The notes: generated by a model not told the origin, from the sequence alone. DNA of 64,000 nt from Tabrizicola sp. (GCF_016793705.1 NZ_JAEULO010000066.1:62001-126000); one strand, 5' to 3'. Positions 1 through 8,745 are shown, counted from the first letter of the stretch. A program made the numbers and translations.

Positions 1-3000
1 CCACCCTCGCTGCCCGGATCACCCGCCTCCTCTCCGAGATGGCCGCGCATCCCGAGGCCGACCTCGCGGACCTCAGCCCGCTGTCCCAGGCCGAAACACA
101 GGTCTACGCGGGCGCCTTGCATGCCACCGCACGGGACTACGACCGCAGCCTGACCATCCCCGCGGCAATCCTTGCGCAGGCCCGGCGGACCCCCGATGCC
201 GTGGCGGTGATCGCGGGCGAGACGAAGCTCACCTACGCCGACCTCGCCACCCGCGCCGCCCGGATCGCGAACACGCTTCGCAGCATGAACGTCGGCAAGG
301 GAACTCTCGTCGGCCTCGCCTGCCGCCGCTCGACCGACATGGTCGCGGGCGCGCTTGGCATCCAGCTGGCGGGCGCGGCCTATGTCCCGATGGACCCGGC
401 CTACCCCGCCGACCGGCTCGCGCTTTATGCCGAAGATTCCGGCTGCCCCGTCATTCTCACCGAAAGCGCGGTGGCCGAGGCCCTGCCGCAAGGCCCCGCG
501 CACCTCATCCTCGACACCGACCCGCGCCTTGCCGAAGCCGCCACAACCCCGCCGACCGGCCCGACCGCCGAAGACCCGGCCTATGTGATCTACACCTCCG
601 GCTCCACCGGCAGGCCGAAGGGTGTCGTCGTCACCCACCGCAACGCACTGAATTTCTTCGCGGGCATGGACGACGTGCTCGGCACCGACGCGGGCACCTG
701 GCTTGCCGTCACCTCGCTTTCCTTCGACATCTCGGTGCTGGAGCTGTTCTGGACCCTCACCAACGGCTTCACCGTTGTCCTCGCCGACGATGCCGCGCGG
801 GTGCGTCCCTCGGGCGGCGGCAATCCCGGCGTCTCCACGCGGGGGATGGAGTTCTCGGTCTACTACTGGGGCAACGACGACCTGCCCGGCCCCGCGAAAT
901 ACGAGCTTCTCCTCGAAGGCGCGAAATTCGCCGACCAGAACGGCTTCTGCGCCGTCTGGACGCCCGAGCGTCACTTCCACGCCTTCGGCGGCCCCTACCC
1001 CAACCCCTCCGTCACCGGCGCAGCGGCGGCGGCGATCACGAAGAATATCGGTGTGCGCGCGGGCAGCATCGTGGCGCCGCTGCACCATCCCGCCCGCATC
1101 GCCGAGGAATGGGCGATCATCGACAACCTGACCAACGGGCGCGCCGGGATGGCCTTCGCCTCCGGCTGGCAGCCGGACGATTTCGTCCTCCGCCCCGAGA
1201 ACACGCCCCCCGCCAACCGGCAGGCGCTGTTCGATGCGCTCGACCAAGTCCGCCGCCTCTGGCGCGGCGAGGCGGTGGAGTTCCCGAGGAAGGACGGGAC
1301 TCCCTTTGCCGTGAAGACCCAGCCCCGCCCGGTCTCGAAGGAAGTCCAGGCCTGGGTGACGACCGCCGGAAACCCGGAAACCTGGCGCGATGCGGGGAAG
1401 GCGGGGGCCAATGTGCTGACCCACCTCCTCGGCCAGTCCATCGCGGAAGTGGCCGACAAGGTGAAGCTCTACCGCGCGGCATTGGCCGAGGCCGGGCATG
1501 ACCCCAAGCGCCACAAGGTCACGCTGATGCTGCACACCTATCTGGCGGCGGAGCGTGAGACCGCGCGGGAAGTGGCGCGCGAGCCGATGAAGAACTACCT
1601 CCGCTCGGCGGCGGCCCTGATCAAGCAATACGCCTGGGCCTTCCCCGCCTTCAAGAAGCCGCAGGGCGTGGCGAACCCGATGGACATCGACCTCGGCTCG
1701 CTGGCCCCGGATGAGCTGGAGGCGATCCTCGACTTCGCCTTCCTGCGCTACTTCGACGATTCGGGCCTGTTCGGCACCGTGGAAGACGCCGTGAAACGGG
1801 TCGAGGAGTTGAAGGCCATCGACATCGACGAGGTCGCCTGCCTGATCGACTACGGCATCCCGACCGCCGTGGTGCTGGACGGCCTGAAGCCGGTGGCCGA
1901 GGTCCTGCGGCTGACCAATGCCGGGGCTGGCGCGGACGAGACGATGGCAGGCCTGATCCAGCGCCACGGCGTCACGCATCTGCAATGCACCCCCTCGATG
2001 GCCCGGATGCTGGCCGAGGACGACGGCGCCCGCGCTGCCCTCAACGGCCTGACGCGGATGCTGGTCGGCGGCGAGGCCCTGACGGGGCGGCTCGCGGGCG
2101 ATCTCGCCAGCCTCATCGGCACCCCGATCCTGAATATGTATGGTCCGACCGAGACGACGATCTGGTCCTCGGTCGAGACGACGACCGGCGCGGAGGGCGT
2201 GGTCAACATCGGTCAACCCATTGCCAACACGTCGCTTTATGTGCTGGATGACGCGCAGGCCCCGGTCGCCGACGGCCAACCCGGCGAGCTTTGGATCGGC
2301 GGCGAGGGTGTGGCGCAAGGCTATTTCCAGCGCCCCGACCTGACCGCCGACCGCTTCCGCCCCGACCCGTTCGCGGGCGCCGGACGGATGTACCGAACCG
2401 GCGATCTGGTGCGCAAACGCGCCGACGGCAAGCTCGACTACCTCGGCCGCGCTGACTTCCAGGTCAAGATTCGCGGCCACCGGATCGAGCTGGGCGAGAT
2501 CGAGACGGCACTGGAAGCCGCCCCCGGCATCCGGCAGGCGGTGGTCATCGCGCGCGAAGACCAGCCGGGCGACGTGCGCCTCGTGGCCTATGTCACCGCC
2601 GACGGGCCGGTCGACGAACCGGCGCTCAAGGCCCACCTCGCGGTGCATCTGCCCGAGGTCATGGTCCCCGCCCATATCGTCAGACTCGACGCCATGCCCT
2701 TGACGCCGAACGGCAAGGTCGACCGCAAGGCGCTGCCCGCCCCCTTCGCCGCCACCCCGGTCGCGGCGAAGCCGGTCGCTCTGGAAGGCGGGATCGAGGA
2801 GACCATCGCCGCCGTCTGGGCTCGCGTCCTTGGCGTGCCGCAGGTCGGGCGGTCGGACAACTTCTTCACCCTTGGCGGCCATTCGCTTCTGGCGGTGCAG
2901 GCGCATCGCGAGATGAAGGTGGCGCTGAACTCCGACCGGCTGGCGATCACCGACATCTTCCGCTTCCCCGTCGTCTCGGCGCTGGCCGCCCATCTGGGCA

Positions 3001-3134
3001 AGTCGCTGCCTGCCACCGCGTCGGCCCCCGCCGCTGCGCCCACTCCGGCCGCAGAAAGCGCAGCCGACAGCCGGATGGACGCGATGGCCCGGCGCCGGGC
3101 GATGCGCGAGGCGCGGGAGAAGGCGCTGGGATGA
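1..3134 (+). CDS. Nonribosomal peptide synthetase, C-terminal part: adenylation domain split by a luciferase-like monooxygenase, plus carrier domain (5' truncated)
   Basis: The reading frame is open from base 3, so the gene continues left of the window. The first residues (TLAARITRLLSEM...) look like the tail of a condensation domain. Counting from the ATG at 39, the adenylation domain has core motif A3 (YTSGSTGRPKG) near residue 185, A4 (FDISVLE) near 229, A5 (NMYGPTE) near 699, A8 (QVKIRGHRIELGE) near 808 and A10 (NGKVDRKAL) near 891. A carrier domain follows, with GGHS and phosphopantetheine serine 949. Residues about 260-630, between A4 and A5, are a complete FMN-dependent luciferase-like monooxygenase domain of the MupA/Atu3671 type. 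The enzyme should therefore activate, oxidise and tether an amino acid; substrate and product cannot be read from sequence. There is no thioesterase after the carrier. The next gene overlaps by 4 bp. Confidence 0.9.
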   Translation, partial: TLAARITRLLSEMAAHPEADLADLSPLSQAETQVYAGALHATARDYDRSLTIPAAILAQARRTPDAVAVIAGETKLTYADLATRAARIANTLRSMNVGKGTLVGLACRRSTDMVAGALGIQLAGAAYVPMDPAYPADRLALYAEDSGCPVILTESAVAEALPQGPAHLILDTDPRLAEAATTPPTGPTAEDPAYVIYTSGSTGRPKGVVVTHRNALNFFAGMDDVLGTDAGTWLAVTSLSFDISVLELFWTLTNGFTVVLADDAARVRPSGGGNPGVSTRGMEFSVYYWGNDDLPGPAKYELLLEGAKFADQNGFCAVWTPERHFHAFGGPYPNPSVTGAAAAAITKNIGVRAGSIVAPLHHPARIAEEWAIIDNLTNGRAGMAFASGWQPDDFVLRPENTPPANRQALFDALDQVRRLWRGEAVEFPRKDGTPFAVKTQPRPVSKEVQAWVTTAGNPETWRDAGKAGANVLTHLLGQSIAEVADKVKLYRAALAEAGHDPKRHKVTLMLHTYLAAERETAREVAREPMKNYLRSAAALIKQYAWAFPAFKKPQGVANPMDIDLGSLAPDELEAILDFAFLRYFDDSGLFGTVEDAVKRVEELKAIDIDEVACLIDYGIPTAVVLDGLKPVAEVLRLTNAGAGADETMAGLIQRHGVTHLQCTPSMARMLAEDDGARAALNGLTRMLVGGEALTGRLAGDLASLIGTPILNMYGPTETTIWSSVETTTGAEGVVNIGQPIANTSLYVLDDAQAPVADGQPGELWIGGEGVAQGYFQRPDLTADRFRPDPFAGAGRMYRTGDLVRKRADGKLDYLGRADFQVKIRGHRIELGEIETALEAAPGIRQAVVIAREDQPGDVRLVAYVTADGPVDEPALKAHLAVHLPEVMVPAHIVRLDAMPLTPNGKVDRKALPAPFAATPVAAKPVALEGGIEETIAAVWARVLGVPQVGRSDNFFTLGGHSLLAVQAHREMKVALNSDRLAITDIFRFPVVSALAAHLGKSLPATASAPAAAPTPAAESAADSRMDAMARRRAMREAREKALG

Positions 3135-3778
3135 CTGCCGCGACCCCGGCGGTCGAGACGGCGCTCCGCGCGCTCTTCCCTGCCGGGGTCGCTGTAGCCG
3201 CCGAAGCCATCGCCCCGGCCAGTGCTGCCCAGCTCTGGCCCGAGGAACAGTCGGCGATGGCAGGCGCCGTGCCTTCCCGTCTGGCCGAGTTCGCCGCCGG
3301 ACGTACCGCCGCCCGGCGGGCACTGGTCCAGCTTGGCCAGCCCCTCCAGCCCCTGCCGATGGCCCCCGACCGCGCCGCGATCTGGCCGGCGGGGGTCTCC
3401 GGCTCCATCGCCCATGCCGCGGGCTTCGCCATCGCGGTGGCCCGGCATGGCCCCGCGCTTGGTGTCGACATCGAGGACGACACCGCCATCCCCTCCGACC
3501 TCTGGCCCATTCTCTGCGGGCCGGACGAATTGCAGCGGCTGGCCCGCGGCACCGGCCATCAGGTCAAGCGCCTCTTCTGCGCCAAGGAAGCCGTCTTCAA
3601 GGCGCAAGCCCCGGGCAGTCGCGCCATGTTCGGCCATGAAATCCTGTCTGTCACCCTTGCCGGGAACCAGTTCGATGCCCAGTTCCTTGACCATGCCGGG
3701 GCATTCCGGGCCGGACAGATCGTCCGGGGCCGGATCGCCATGGTGCACGGTCTGGTACTGGCAGGGGTGGCGGTGTGA
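3131..3778 (+). CDS. 4'-phosphopantetheinyl transferase (Sfp/EntD superfamily)
   Basis: This 215-residue protein should transfer phosphopantetheine from CoA to the carrier-domain serine of the preceding synthetase. The two superfamily signatures are present: GVDIEDD around residues 111-117, with the Mg-binding Asp113, and the KEAVFK block at 152-157 (FCAKEAVFKA). The EntD-like N-terminal stretch (GRTAARRAL) is also visible. Its start overlaps the synthetase stop (ATGA), and its stop overlaps the next start, so the three genes are one translationally coupled unit. A dedicated activating enzyme beside the synthetase supports a functional secondary-metabolite locus. Family assignment is firm; specificity for this synthetase is inferred from position. 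Confidence 0.88.
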   Translation: MTAATPAVETALRALFPAGVAVAAEAIAPASAAQLWPEEQSAMAGAVPSRLAEFAAGRTAARRALVQLGQPLQPLPMAPDRAAIWPAGVSGSIAHAAGFAIAVARHGPALGVDIEDDTAIPSDLWPILCGPDELQRLARGTGHQVKRLFCAKEAVFKAQAPGSRAMFGHEILSVTLAGNQFDAQFLDHAGAFRAGQIVRGRIAMVHGLVLAGVAV

Positions 3779-4722
3779 CAGTGACGCGGCGGTCGGCCCT
3801 TCTTGCAGGACTTGCGGCGCTGGTCGGCGGGGGCGGGCTCTACGCGCTCCTCCGCTCGCCCTCCGCCGCCTCGGTCCGCGCGCGGCTTGCGGCGACGCAA
3901 CCTGCGCCGACCGGCCCGCTTTCGGTCTTCCACCTCGGCCACAGCCTCGTCAACCGCGACATGCCGGCGATGCTGGCCCAACTCGCCCCCGCCGGGCACC
4001 GCTACGACAGCCAGCTCGGCTGGGGCACCACGCTCCAGGCGCATTGGGGTGACGCGCCGGTCAGCGGCTTCGAGACGGAGAACGCCCACCCCCGCTTCCG
4101 CCCCGCGCACGAGGCGGTGGCCAGCGGCGACTACGATGCCATCGTCCTGACCGAGATGGTCGAGATTCGCGCCTCGATCCGCTGGTACGACAGCCCGGAA
4201 TACCTTGCCCGCTGGGCCGAAAAGGCCCGCGCCGCGCGGCCCGACGTGCGGCTCTACCTCTATGAGACCTGGCATCCGCTGGACGACCCCGAGGGCTGGC
4301 TGACCCGGATCGACCTCGACCACGAACGCTACTGGCTCAGGCAGGTGCTGGGACCGGCCCTGCGCAAGCTGCCGAAGGACACGCCGATCCACCTGATCCC
4401 GGCGGGTCCGGTGCTTGCCACCTTCGTCCGCGAGGTCGAGGGCCGGGGCGGCCTCGGCAATGTGCGCGACCGCACGGACCTTTTCGCCCGCACCGAGGAT
4501 GGCGGGCTGGACGTTATCCACCTCAACGATATCGGCAACTACCTCGTCGCCCTGGTGCATTTCGCCGTGCTCTACCACGCCTCGCCCGTCGGCCTGCCCC
4601 ATGCCCTGAGCCGGGCCGACGGCAGCCCCGCCACGCCCCCCGATCCCGATACCGCGCTGCTCATGCAAGAGATGACGACCCGGGTCGTCGACAGGCTGGG
4701 GCTGTCCGGCATCCGCACCTGA
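3775..4722 (+). CDS. Exported SGNH/GDSL-like hydrolase
   Basis: This 315-residue protein begins with a twin-arginine-like signal (TRRSALLAGLAALVGGGG), so it is probably exported or anchored. Residues 55-58 read GHSL, in the position of the GDSL nucleophile block, and a DVIHLND block at about 246-252 matches the block V Asp/His pair. A triad of Ser57, Asp246 and His249 is therefore plausible. SGNH enzymes cleave or transfer acyl or acetyl esters. It overlaps the phosphopantetheinyl transferase gene by 4 bp and may tailor or hydrolyse the peptide product, or belong to the neighbouring polysaccharide genes. The family match is divergent and no substrate is suggested. Confidence 0.6.
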   Translation: MTVTRRSALLAGLAALVGGGGLYALLRSPSAASVRARLAATQPAPTGPLSVFHLGHSLVNRDMPAMLAQLAPAGHRYDSQLGWGTTLQAHWGDAPVSGFETENAHPRFRPAHEAVASGDYDAIVLTEMVEIRASIRWYDSPEYLARWAEKARAARPDVRLYLYETWHPLDDPEGWLTRIDLDHERYWLRQVLGPALRKLPKDTPIHLIPAGPVLATFVREVEGRGGLGNVRDRTDLFARTEDGGLDVIHLNDIGNYLVALVHFAVLYHASPVGLPHALSRADGSPATPPDPDTALLMQEMTTRVVDRLGLSGIRT

Positions 4723-4889
4723 TGTGGCAATTCGGCCACCGCGCCCGCCAATCAGGCTACCGGCGCCCGACCGACCCCGATTCGGCCCGCATGGGGGTGC
4801 ATTTCCTCTTTCCGAACCGGCGCGAGACAAATACTCTTGCGAAGATGCAGTCGTGTCCCGTTTTGACCGGACGCTAGGGAGTATTTTCG

Positions 4890-5498
4890 ATGACCATCCT
4901 TCGCCGCCTGGCCGCGATCCTCTTTCTTCTTCCGCTTCTGGCGGCCCCGTCCTGGGCCCAGGATTACCGCGTCCGTCCGGGCGATGTGCTCCAGATCGAG
5001 GTCCTCGAGGATTCGACCCTGAACCGCACCGCGATCGTGCTGCCCGACGGCCAGATTTCGCTGCCGCTCGCCGGATCGGTGCGCGCCGCCGGTCGCAGCC
5101 TTGCGCAGGTCCAGGCCGACCTCGCCAGCCGCCTGGCGCCGAACTTCGCCACCGCGCCGACCGTTTATGTGACGCTCAGTGCACTGGCGGAACGCACGCC
5201 CGCCGCCCCCGCCGCACCGCGTCTGACCGACATCTACGTCCTTGGCGCCGCGAACACACCCGGCAAGGTCGAGGTCAAGCCGGGCGCCACGCTGCTTCAG
5301 GCGCTGGCCCAGGCCGGTGGGGTGACGCCGTTCGCGGCGAAGAAGCGCATCCAGTTGCGCCGGGTCGACAAGTCGGGCGTCGAGAAAGTCTACAAGTTCG
5401 ACCTTGACGCCATCGAACGCGGCGAAGCCGGTGCCGGCGCGACCCGTCTGATGTCCGGCGACGTGATTGTCATTCCGCAGCGCAAACTGTTCGAGTGA
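4890..5498 (+). CDS. Outer-membrane polysaccharide export (OPX) protein, short periplasmic type
   Basis: The 202-residue product has a Sec signal peptide (about residues 1-23, ending SWA-Q). It is followed by a polysaccharide-export domain (YRVRPGDVLQIEVLED, then LPDGQISLPLAG) and one SLBB-type repeat (VLGAANTPGKVEVKPG...) around 115-165. There is no lipobox cysteine, and no long C-terminal helix of the kind that forms the outer-membrane pore in Wza. It therefore looks like the fully periplasmic class of OPX protein that needs a separate barrel, and a barrel protein is encoded 6 bp downstream. The start is supported by AGGGAG eight bases before the ATG. No co-polymerase/tyrosine kinase (Wzc) gene is in the window. 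Confidence 0.87.
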   Translation: MTILRRLAAILFLLPLLAAPSWAQDYRVRPGDVLQIEVLEDSTLNRTAIVLPDGQISLPLAGSVRAAGRSLAQVQADLASRLAPNFATAPTVYVTLSALAERTPAAPAAPRLTDIYVLGAANTPGKVEVKPGATLLQALAQAGGVTPFAAKKRIQLRRVDKSGVEKVYKFDLDAIERGEAGAGATRLMSGDVIVIPQRKLFE

Positions 5499-5504
5499 TC
5501 TGCC

Positions 5505-6839
5505 ATGCGCCAGTCTGGCCTCGCCCTGGGCGGTTTCTGTGCCGTCTGCGCCGCCCTGTCATCCTCTGCCGCACTGGCACAGGACGGCGGGATGCGGATC
5601 ATCTTCGGGCTGGAGAACCGGCTGGAATTCTCGCGCAATGACCGGCTGTCGGTTCCGGCGACCGGCAGCAACATCAGCAATGCGACGCGGCTCTCCTTCG
5701 GCCTGATCAGCAACCGCGAGATCGACCAGCTGGAATTCTCGGCCTCGGGAGCGCTCATCGCCGAGAACGGAACCGACGGTCCGGGAACCGAGTTCACCTT
5801 CGGCGAGGAGGAGGTCACGCTCAGCTACCACCGCGAGGTTCCGGCAGCGGTGTTCGACCTGCGCGCAAGCTACCGCCATGACGATGTCGACGAGTTCGAC
5901 GACGATCTTGCCGGCTTCGATGAAACCGGCACCCGTACCGATTCCCGGATGGAAGCCAGGCTGGAAACCGGCCGCACCTCGTCGATCGGTTTCGCCCTGG
6001 GCGCGGCCTATCAGGCGACCGACTACCAGGACACCACCGACCCGGATCTTGAGGACAGCACCGAAGCCAGTGCCGATCTGGCGGTGATCCTTCATGCCTC
6101 GGAAATCGCCACCGGGCGGATCGGCTTGCGCTACAGCCGGGTCGAGGAAGAGGATGCGGCCGACACCCGCACCGATACGCTGACCACTTATGCGGGGCTC
6201 GACTATTCCCTGAGCGAGCGGCTCGATCTGTCTGCCGAGATCGGCTATGTCGAAAGCGAAACCGAGGAATTCGGCGTGATCGACCGGACGACCGGCCCTG
6301 AACTCAGCCTCGGCCTGACATACGACATGCCGGTGGGTAGTGCTCTCGCCCTGCTTCGCATCACCACTGACGACGATGAGGGCCAGCGCGAAACCTTCGA
6401 GATCGGGCGCGACCTGGAAACCCCCACCGCGACGATTTCCGCCCGGCTCGGCGTCACCCATGCCGACGAGGCCGGAACCGACCTGATCGGCCGTCTCCGG
6501 GTCGACCGTACTCTGCCCGACGGCACGCTGGGCCTGGTCCTGGAACGCCGCACGAGTTACGACGACGAGCCGGTGCTCAACTCGCTGGCCGCGCTGAGCT
6601 GGACCAAGTCGGTGAACGAGCTGTCCTCGATCTCGTTCGGCCTGACCTACGAACAAAGCGACGCCGCGAGCGAGCGGATCGAGCAGGTCTCCTTCGGTGC
6701 AAGCTACCATCGCGAGTTGACGGCGGACTGGAATCTGGACACGGGCGTGGGTTACCGGGTGCGCAATGACGCGGACGGTCACGCGGAATCCCCGACACTG
6801 TTCGTCTCGCTCAGCCGGGACTTCGAGTTCCGGCCCTGA
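5505..6839 (+). CDS. Outer-membrane beta-barrel protein paired with the OPX protein
   Basis: This 444-residue protein has a Sec signal (cleavage after AALA-Q near 25). The body is built of alternating hydrophobic/polar strands separated by acidic turns rich in D, E, T and S. It ends LSRDFEFRP, with aromatic residues near the C-terminus as in barrel proteins. No catalytic motif is visible. It begins six bases after the OPX stop, and a strong terminator follows it, so the pair forms the end of a transcription unit. The likely role is the outer-membrane channel through which the polymer leaves the cell. It resembles the generic putative porin/BBP2 families; the channel role is inferred from the partner. 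Confidence 0.7.
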   Translation: MRQSGLALGGFCAVCAALSSSAALAQDGGMRIIFGLENRLEFSRNDRLSVPATGSNISNATRLSFGLISNREIDQLEFSASGALIAENGTDGPGTEFTFGEEEVTLSYHREVPAAVFDLRASYRHDDVDEFDDDLAGFDETGTRTDSRMEARLETGRTSSIGFALGAAYQATDYQDTTDPDLEDSTEASADLAVILHASEIATGRIGLRYSRVEEEDAADTRTDTLTTYAGLDYSLSERLDLSAEIGYVESETEEFGVIDRTTGPELSLGLTYDMPVGSALALLRITTDDDEGQRETFEIGRDLETPTATISARLGVTHADEAGTDLIGRLRVDRTLPDGTLGLVLERRTSYDDEPVLNSLAALSWTKSVNELSSISFGLTYEQSDAASERIEQVSFGASYHRELTADWNLDTGVGYRVRNDADGHAESPTLFVSLSRDFEFRP

Positions 6840-6854
6840 TCCGGTGATATCAAT

Positions 6855-6881
6855 GGCGGCCGGTGAACCCGGTCGCCTTTT
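6855..6881 (+). terminator. Rho-independent terminator after the OPX/barrel genes
   Basis: A 9-bp stem (GGCGGCCGG against CCGGTCGCC, one G-U pair) encloses a TGAAC loop and is followed directly by TTTT. It lies 15 bp after the barrel stop codon and just before the convergent glycosyltransferase stop. Confidence 0.75.
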
Positions 6882-6884
6882 CCA

Positions 6885-7856
6885 TCAGGCTTTTTTCCCG
6901 CCGCCGAACACCTGCCGCAGCGCATGACCGGTCAGGTCGCGCAGGAAATGCGGCGGTCCGCCGGTGGTGACACCGCGCTGGACCACCCGGCGCGCTTGCC
7001 GGATCATCGCGCCGGCCAGATAGGCCAGCGTGACGCCGATCGCCCGCCCCGTGCCCCCCGCCTTGCGGTAGTACAGCCATCTGCTGTCGAACCAGTAGCC
7101 CGGCACCCGCGTCCAGGCCTTCATTCCCGTCGAGACCGAGCCGATATGCTCCACCCGGCTTTCGCGCACATAATGCGTCGGCCATCCCGCCTCTGCGGCC
7201 CGGCGACAAAGGTCGGTTTCCTCGAAATACAGGAAGAAGGCCTCGTCGAAGGTTCCGACCGAGCGCACCACCCCCTCGCGGATCATCAGGCTGGCCCCGG
7301 CAAGCCAGTCGACCTGCCCGCTGGTTTCGGGCAGGGCCATCCGAACGGTCCGCTTCGCCAGCAACCGGCTGACCGGCCCGGTCAGCGCCGCCGCCTCGAA
7401 CTCGGAGGCCGCCGAAGGGAAGCGGAAACAGGTCGAATGCGGATCGCCGTCGGGGCCGTGGATGTAGCTGCCCGCCAGGCCGACCTTCGGATGCCGCTCC
7501 AGATACTCCATGAGAAGGCGAATCGCATCCGGCGCCGGGAAGGCGTCCGAATTCAGAATGTAGATGTAATCCGGTCGCACGCCCCCCGGCAGGCCTAGCC
7601 GGATGCCGATATTGTTGCCGGCCCCGAAGCCGCCGTTCCGGCCCGACTGGACCACCCGAAACCGGGGCCGGTCCCGCAGGGCCTCGCTCATCCGCTCGAA
7701 GGACCCGTCGCCCGAATCGTTGTCGACCACCACGATCCCGCCCGCGATCCCCTCCATCGCGCGCTCGGCCGCATCGGCCGACTTCAGCGTCATCTCGGCA
7801 GTGCGCCAGTTCAGGATCACCGTCAGCACGGTGGGATTGCGGTCCGCGCCGGTCAT
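6885..7856 (-). CDS. Family 2 glycosyltransferase (rhamnosyltransferase-like)
   Basis: A 323-residue GT-A fold enzyme of the WbbL/rhamnosyltransferase kind. It shows VILNWRTAE near the N-terminus, VVVDNDSGDGS at 42-52, the nucleotide-sugar-binding NSD at 102-104 and an EETD catalytic-base region near 212-215. The C-terminal region is weakly hydrophobic (TLAYLAGAMIRQ). It should add one sugar to a lipid-linked repeat unit at the cytoplasmic membrane. The ATG overlaps the stop of the upstream WecG-type gene (ATGA), so the two are coupled. A longer open frame extends upstream but only mirrors the WecG gene in another frame. The donor sugar is unknown. Confidence 0.88.
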   Translation of the reverse strand: MTGADRNPTVLTVILNWRTAEMTLKSADAAERAMEGIAGGIVVVDNDSGDGSFERMSEALRDRPRFRVVQSGRNGGFGAGNNIGIRLGLPGGVRPDYIYILNSDAFPAPDAIRLLMEYLERHPKVGLAGSYIHGPDGDPHSTCFRFPSAASEFEAAALTGPVSRLLAKRTVRMALPETSGQVDWLAGASLMIREGVVRSVGTFDEAFFLYFEETDLCRRAAEAGWPTHYVRESRVEHIGSVSTGMKAWTRVPGYWFDSRWLYYRKAGGTGRAIGVTLAYLAGAMIRQARRVVQRGVTTGGPPHFLRDLTGHALRQVFGGGKKA

Positions 7857-8626
7857 TTCCGCCCCGCCCGTGCCGCCAGCGCCTGCCCGGCCAGCGAGGG
7901 CATGACCAGCGCGCAATCCAGATAGCGCCGGGCCAGGCGGCGCGGGTTGGTCAGCATCCGCCACAGCCACTCCATCGCGATCTTCCGCACCCAGACCGGC
8001 GCGCGGGTCTGGTGGCCCGCGATGAAATCCAGCCCCGCCCCGATCGACAGGAACCCCAGTTCCGGGTGCCGCGCCAGCCCGCGGGCGGCTAGGCGCTCCT
8101 GCTTCGGCGCCCCTAGCGCCAAGAGGCAGATCCGCGCGCCCGAACCCGCGACCTGATCCAGAGCCGCATCCGCCGCCGCGCCGTCGGGGTCGAAGCCATA
8201 GGGCGGCGCAAGGCAGGCCGCGACCTCCAGCCCCGGATTGGCGGCCTTCAACCGCTCTGCCGCCAGCTCCAGCACCGGCTCGGTCGAGCCAAGAAAGGCC
8301 ACTGGCGTGCCCAGCCGCGCCGCCAGCGCCGCCACCGGCGCGATCAGCTCCGACCCCGGCACCAGGCTCACCGGCCGTCCGGCCAGCCGCGACATCCAGA
8401 CGATCGGATTGCCGTCGGCGACCACATGGCTGTGCGCCCGGTAGGCCCGCAGGAAGGCCGGATCGCGCCGCATCTTCACCACATGGTCCAGGTTCAGCGT
8501 GGCGATGGCAAAGCCCTTCCCCGCGCGCAGACACGCCTCGACATCGGCCAGAAGCGCGGCTTCGGTCGGGAAGTTGACCACGGAAAGCGCATCGAACGCC
8601 GCAGCCGGGGGACTGTCACCCACCAT
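7853..8626 (-). CDS. WecG/TagA/CpsF-family glycosyltransferase (GT26)
   Basis: The 257-residue product shows the family hallmarks in order: TLNLDH at 43-48, ADGNPIVW at 70-77 with the conserved Asp, and GAPKQE at 172-177. Family members transfer N-acetylmannosaminuronate, N-acetylmannosamine or glucose to a lipid-linked sugar, usually as an early step of repeat-unit assembly. The ATG start has GGAGGA five bases upstream, which is why a longer frame starting further out was not used. It forms a two-gene minus-strand unit with the downstream GT2 gene and is divergent from another GT2 gene. Confidence 0.9.
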   Translation of the reverse strand: MVGDSPPAAAFDALSVVNFPTEAALLADVEACLRAGKGFAIATLNLDHVVKMRRDPAFLRAYRAHSHVVADGNPIVWMSRLAGRPVSLVPGSELIAPVAALAARLGTPVAFLGSTEPVLELAAERLKAANPGLEVAACLAPPYGFDPDGAAADAALDQVAGSGARICLLALGAPKQERLAARGLARHPELGFLSIGAGLDFIAGHQTRAPVWVRKIAMEWLWRMLTNPRRLARRYLDCALVMPSLAGQALAARAGRK

Positions 8627-8639
8627 CAATGTCCTCCGC

Positions 8640-8685
8640 CTTTCTCTCGTCACAACTGTCTGGCACAGGGCCAGACTGACAGGCG
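8640..8685. promoter_or_regulatory. Intergenic inverted repeat between divergent glycosyltransferase genes
   Basis: The 119-bp gap between the WecG-type gene and the next GT2 gene contains GTCTGG and CCAGAC arms about 7 bp apart. This could be an operator or a small hairpin. I could not place a convincing -35/-10 pair for either direction. Confidence 0.3.
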
Positions 8686-8745
8686 ATTGTTCATTCGCCG
8701 TCAAGCAGATAGTCTCGTCTTTACTGGGTCCAACAGGGTTTTTTC

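Noticed and set aside
2588-4830. Long minus-strand open frames opposite the NRPS, PPTase and hydrolase genes
   Set aside because: They mirror strong plus-strand genes in high-GC DNA, have low-complexity G/R/A-rich translations and no domain features.
4863-4887. TTGACC and TATTTT before the OPX gene as a promoter
   Set aside because: The spacing is only 13 bp and the -10 would end 2 bp before the start codon.
5559-6782. 407-codon minus-strand frame opposite the barrel protein
   Set aside because: The plus-strand product has a signal peptide and barrel pattern; the antisense frame shows neither motifs nor a ribosome-binding site.
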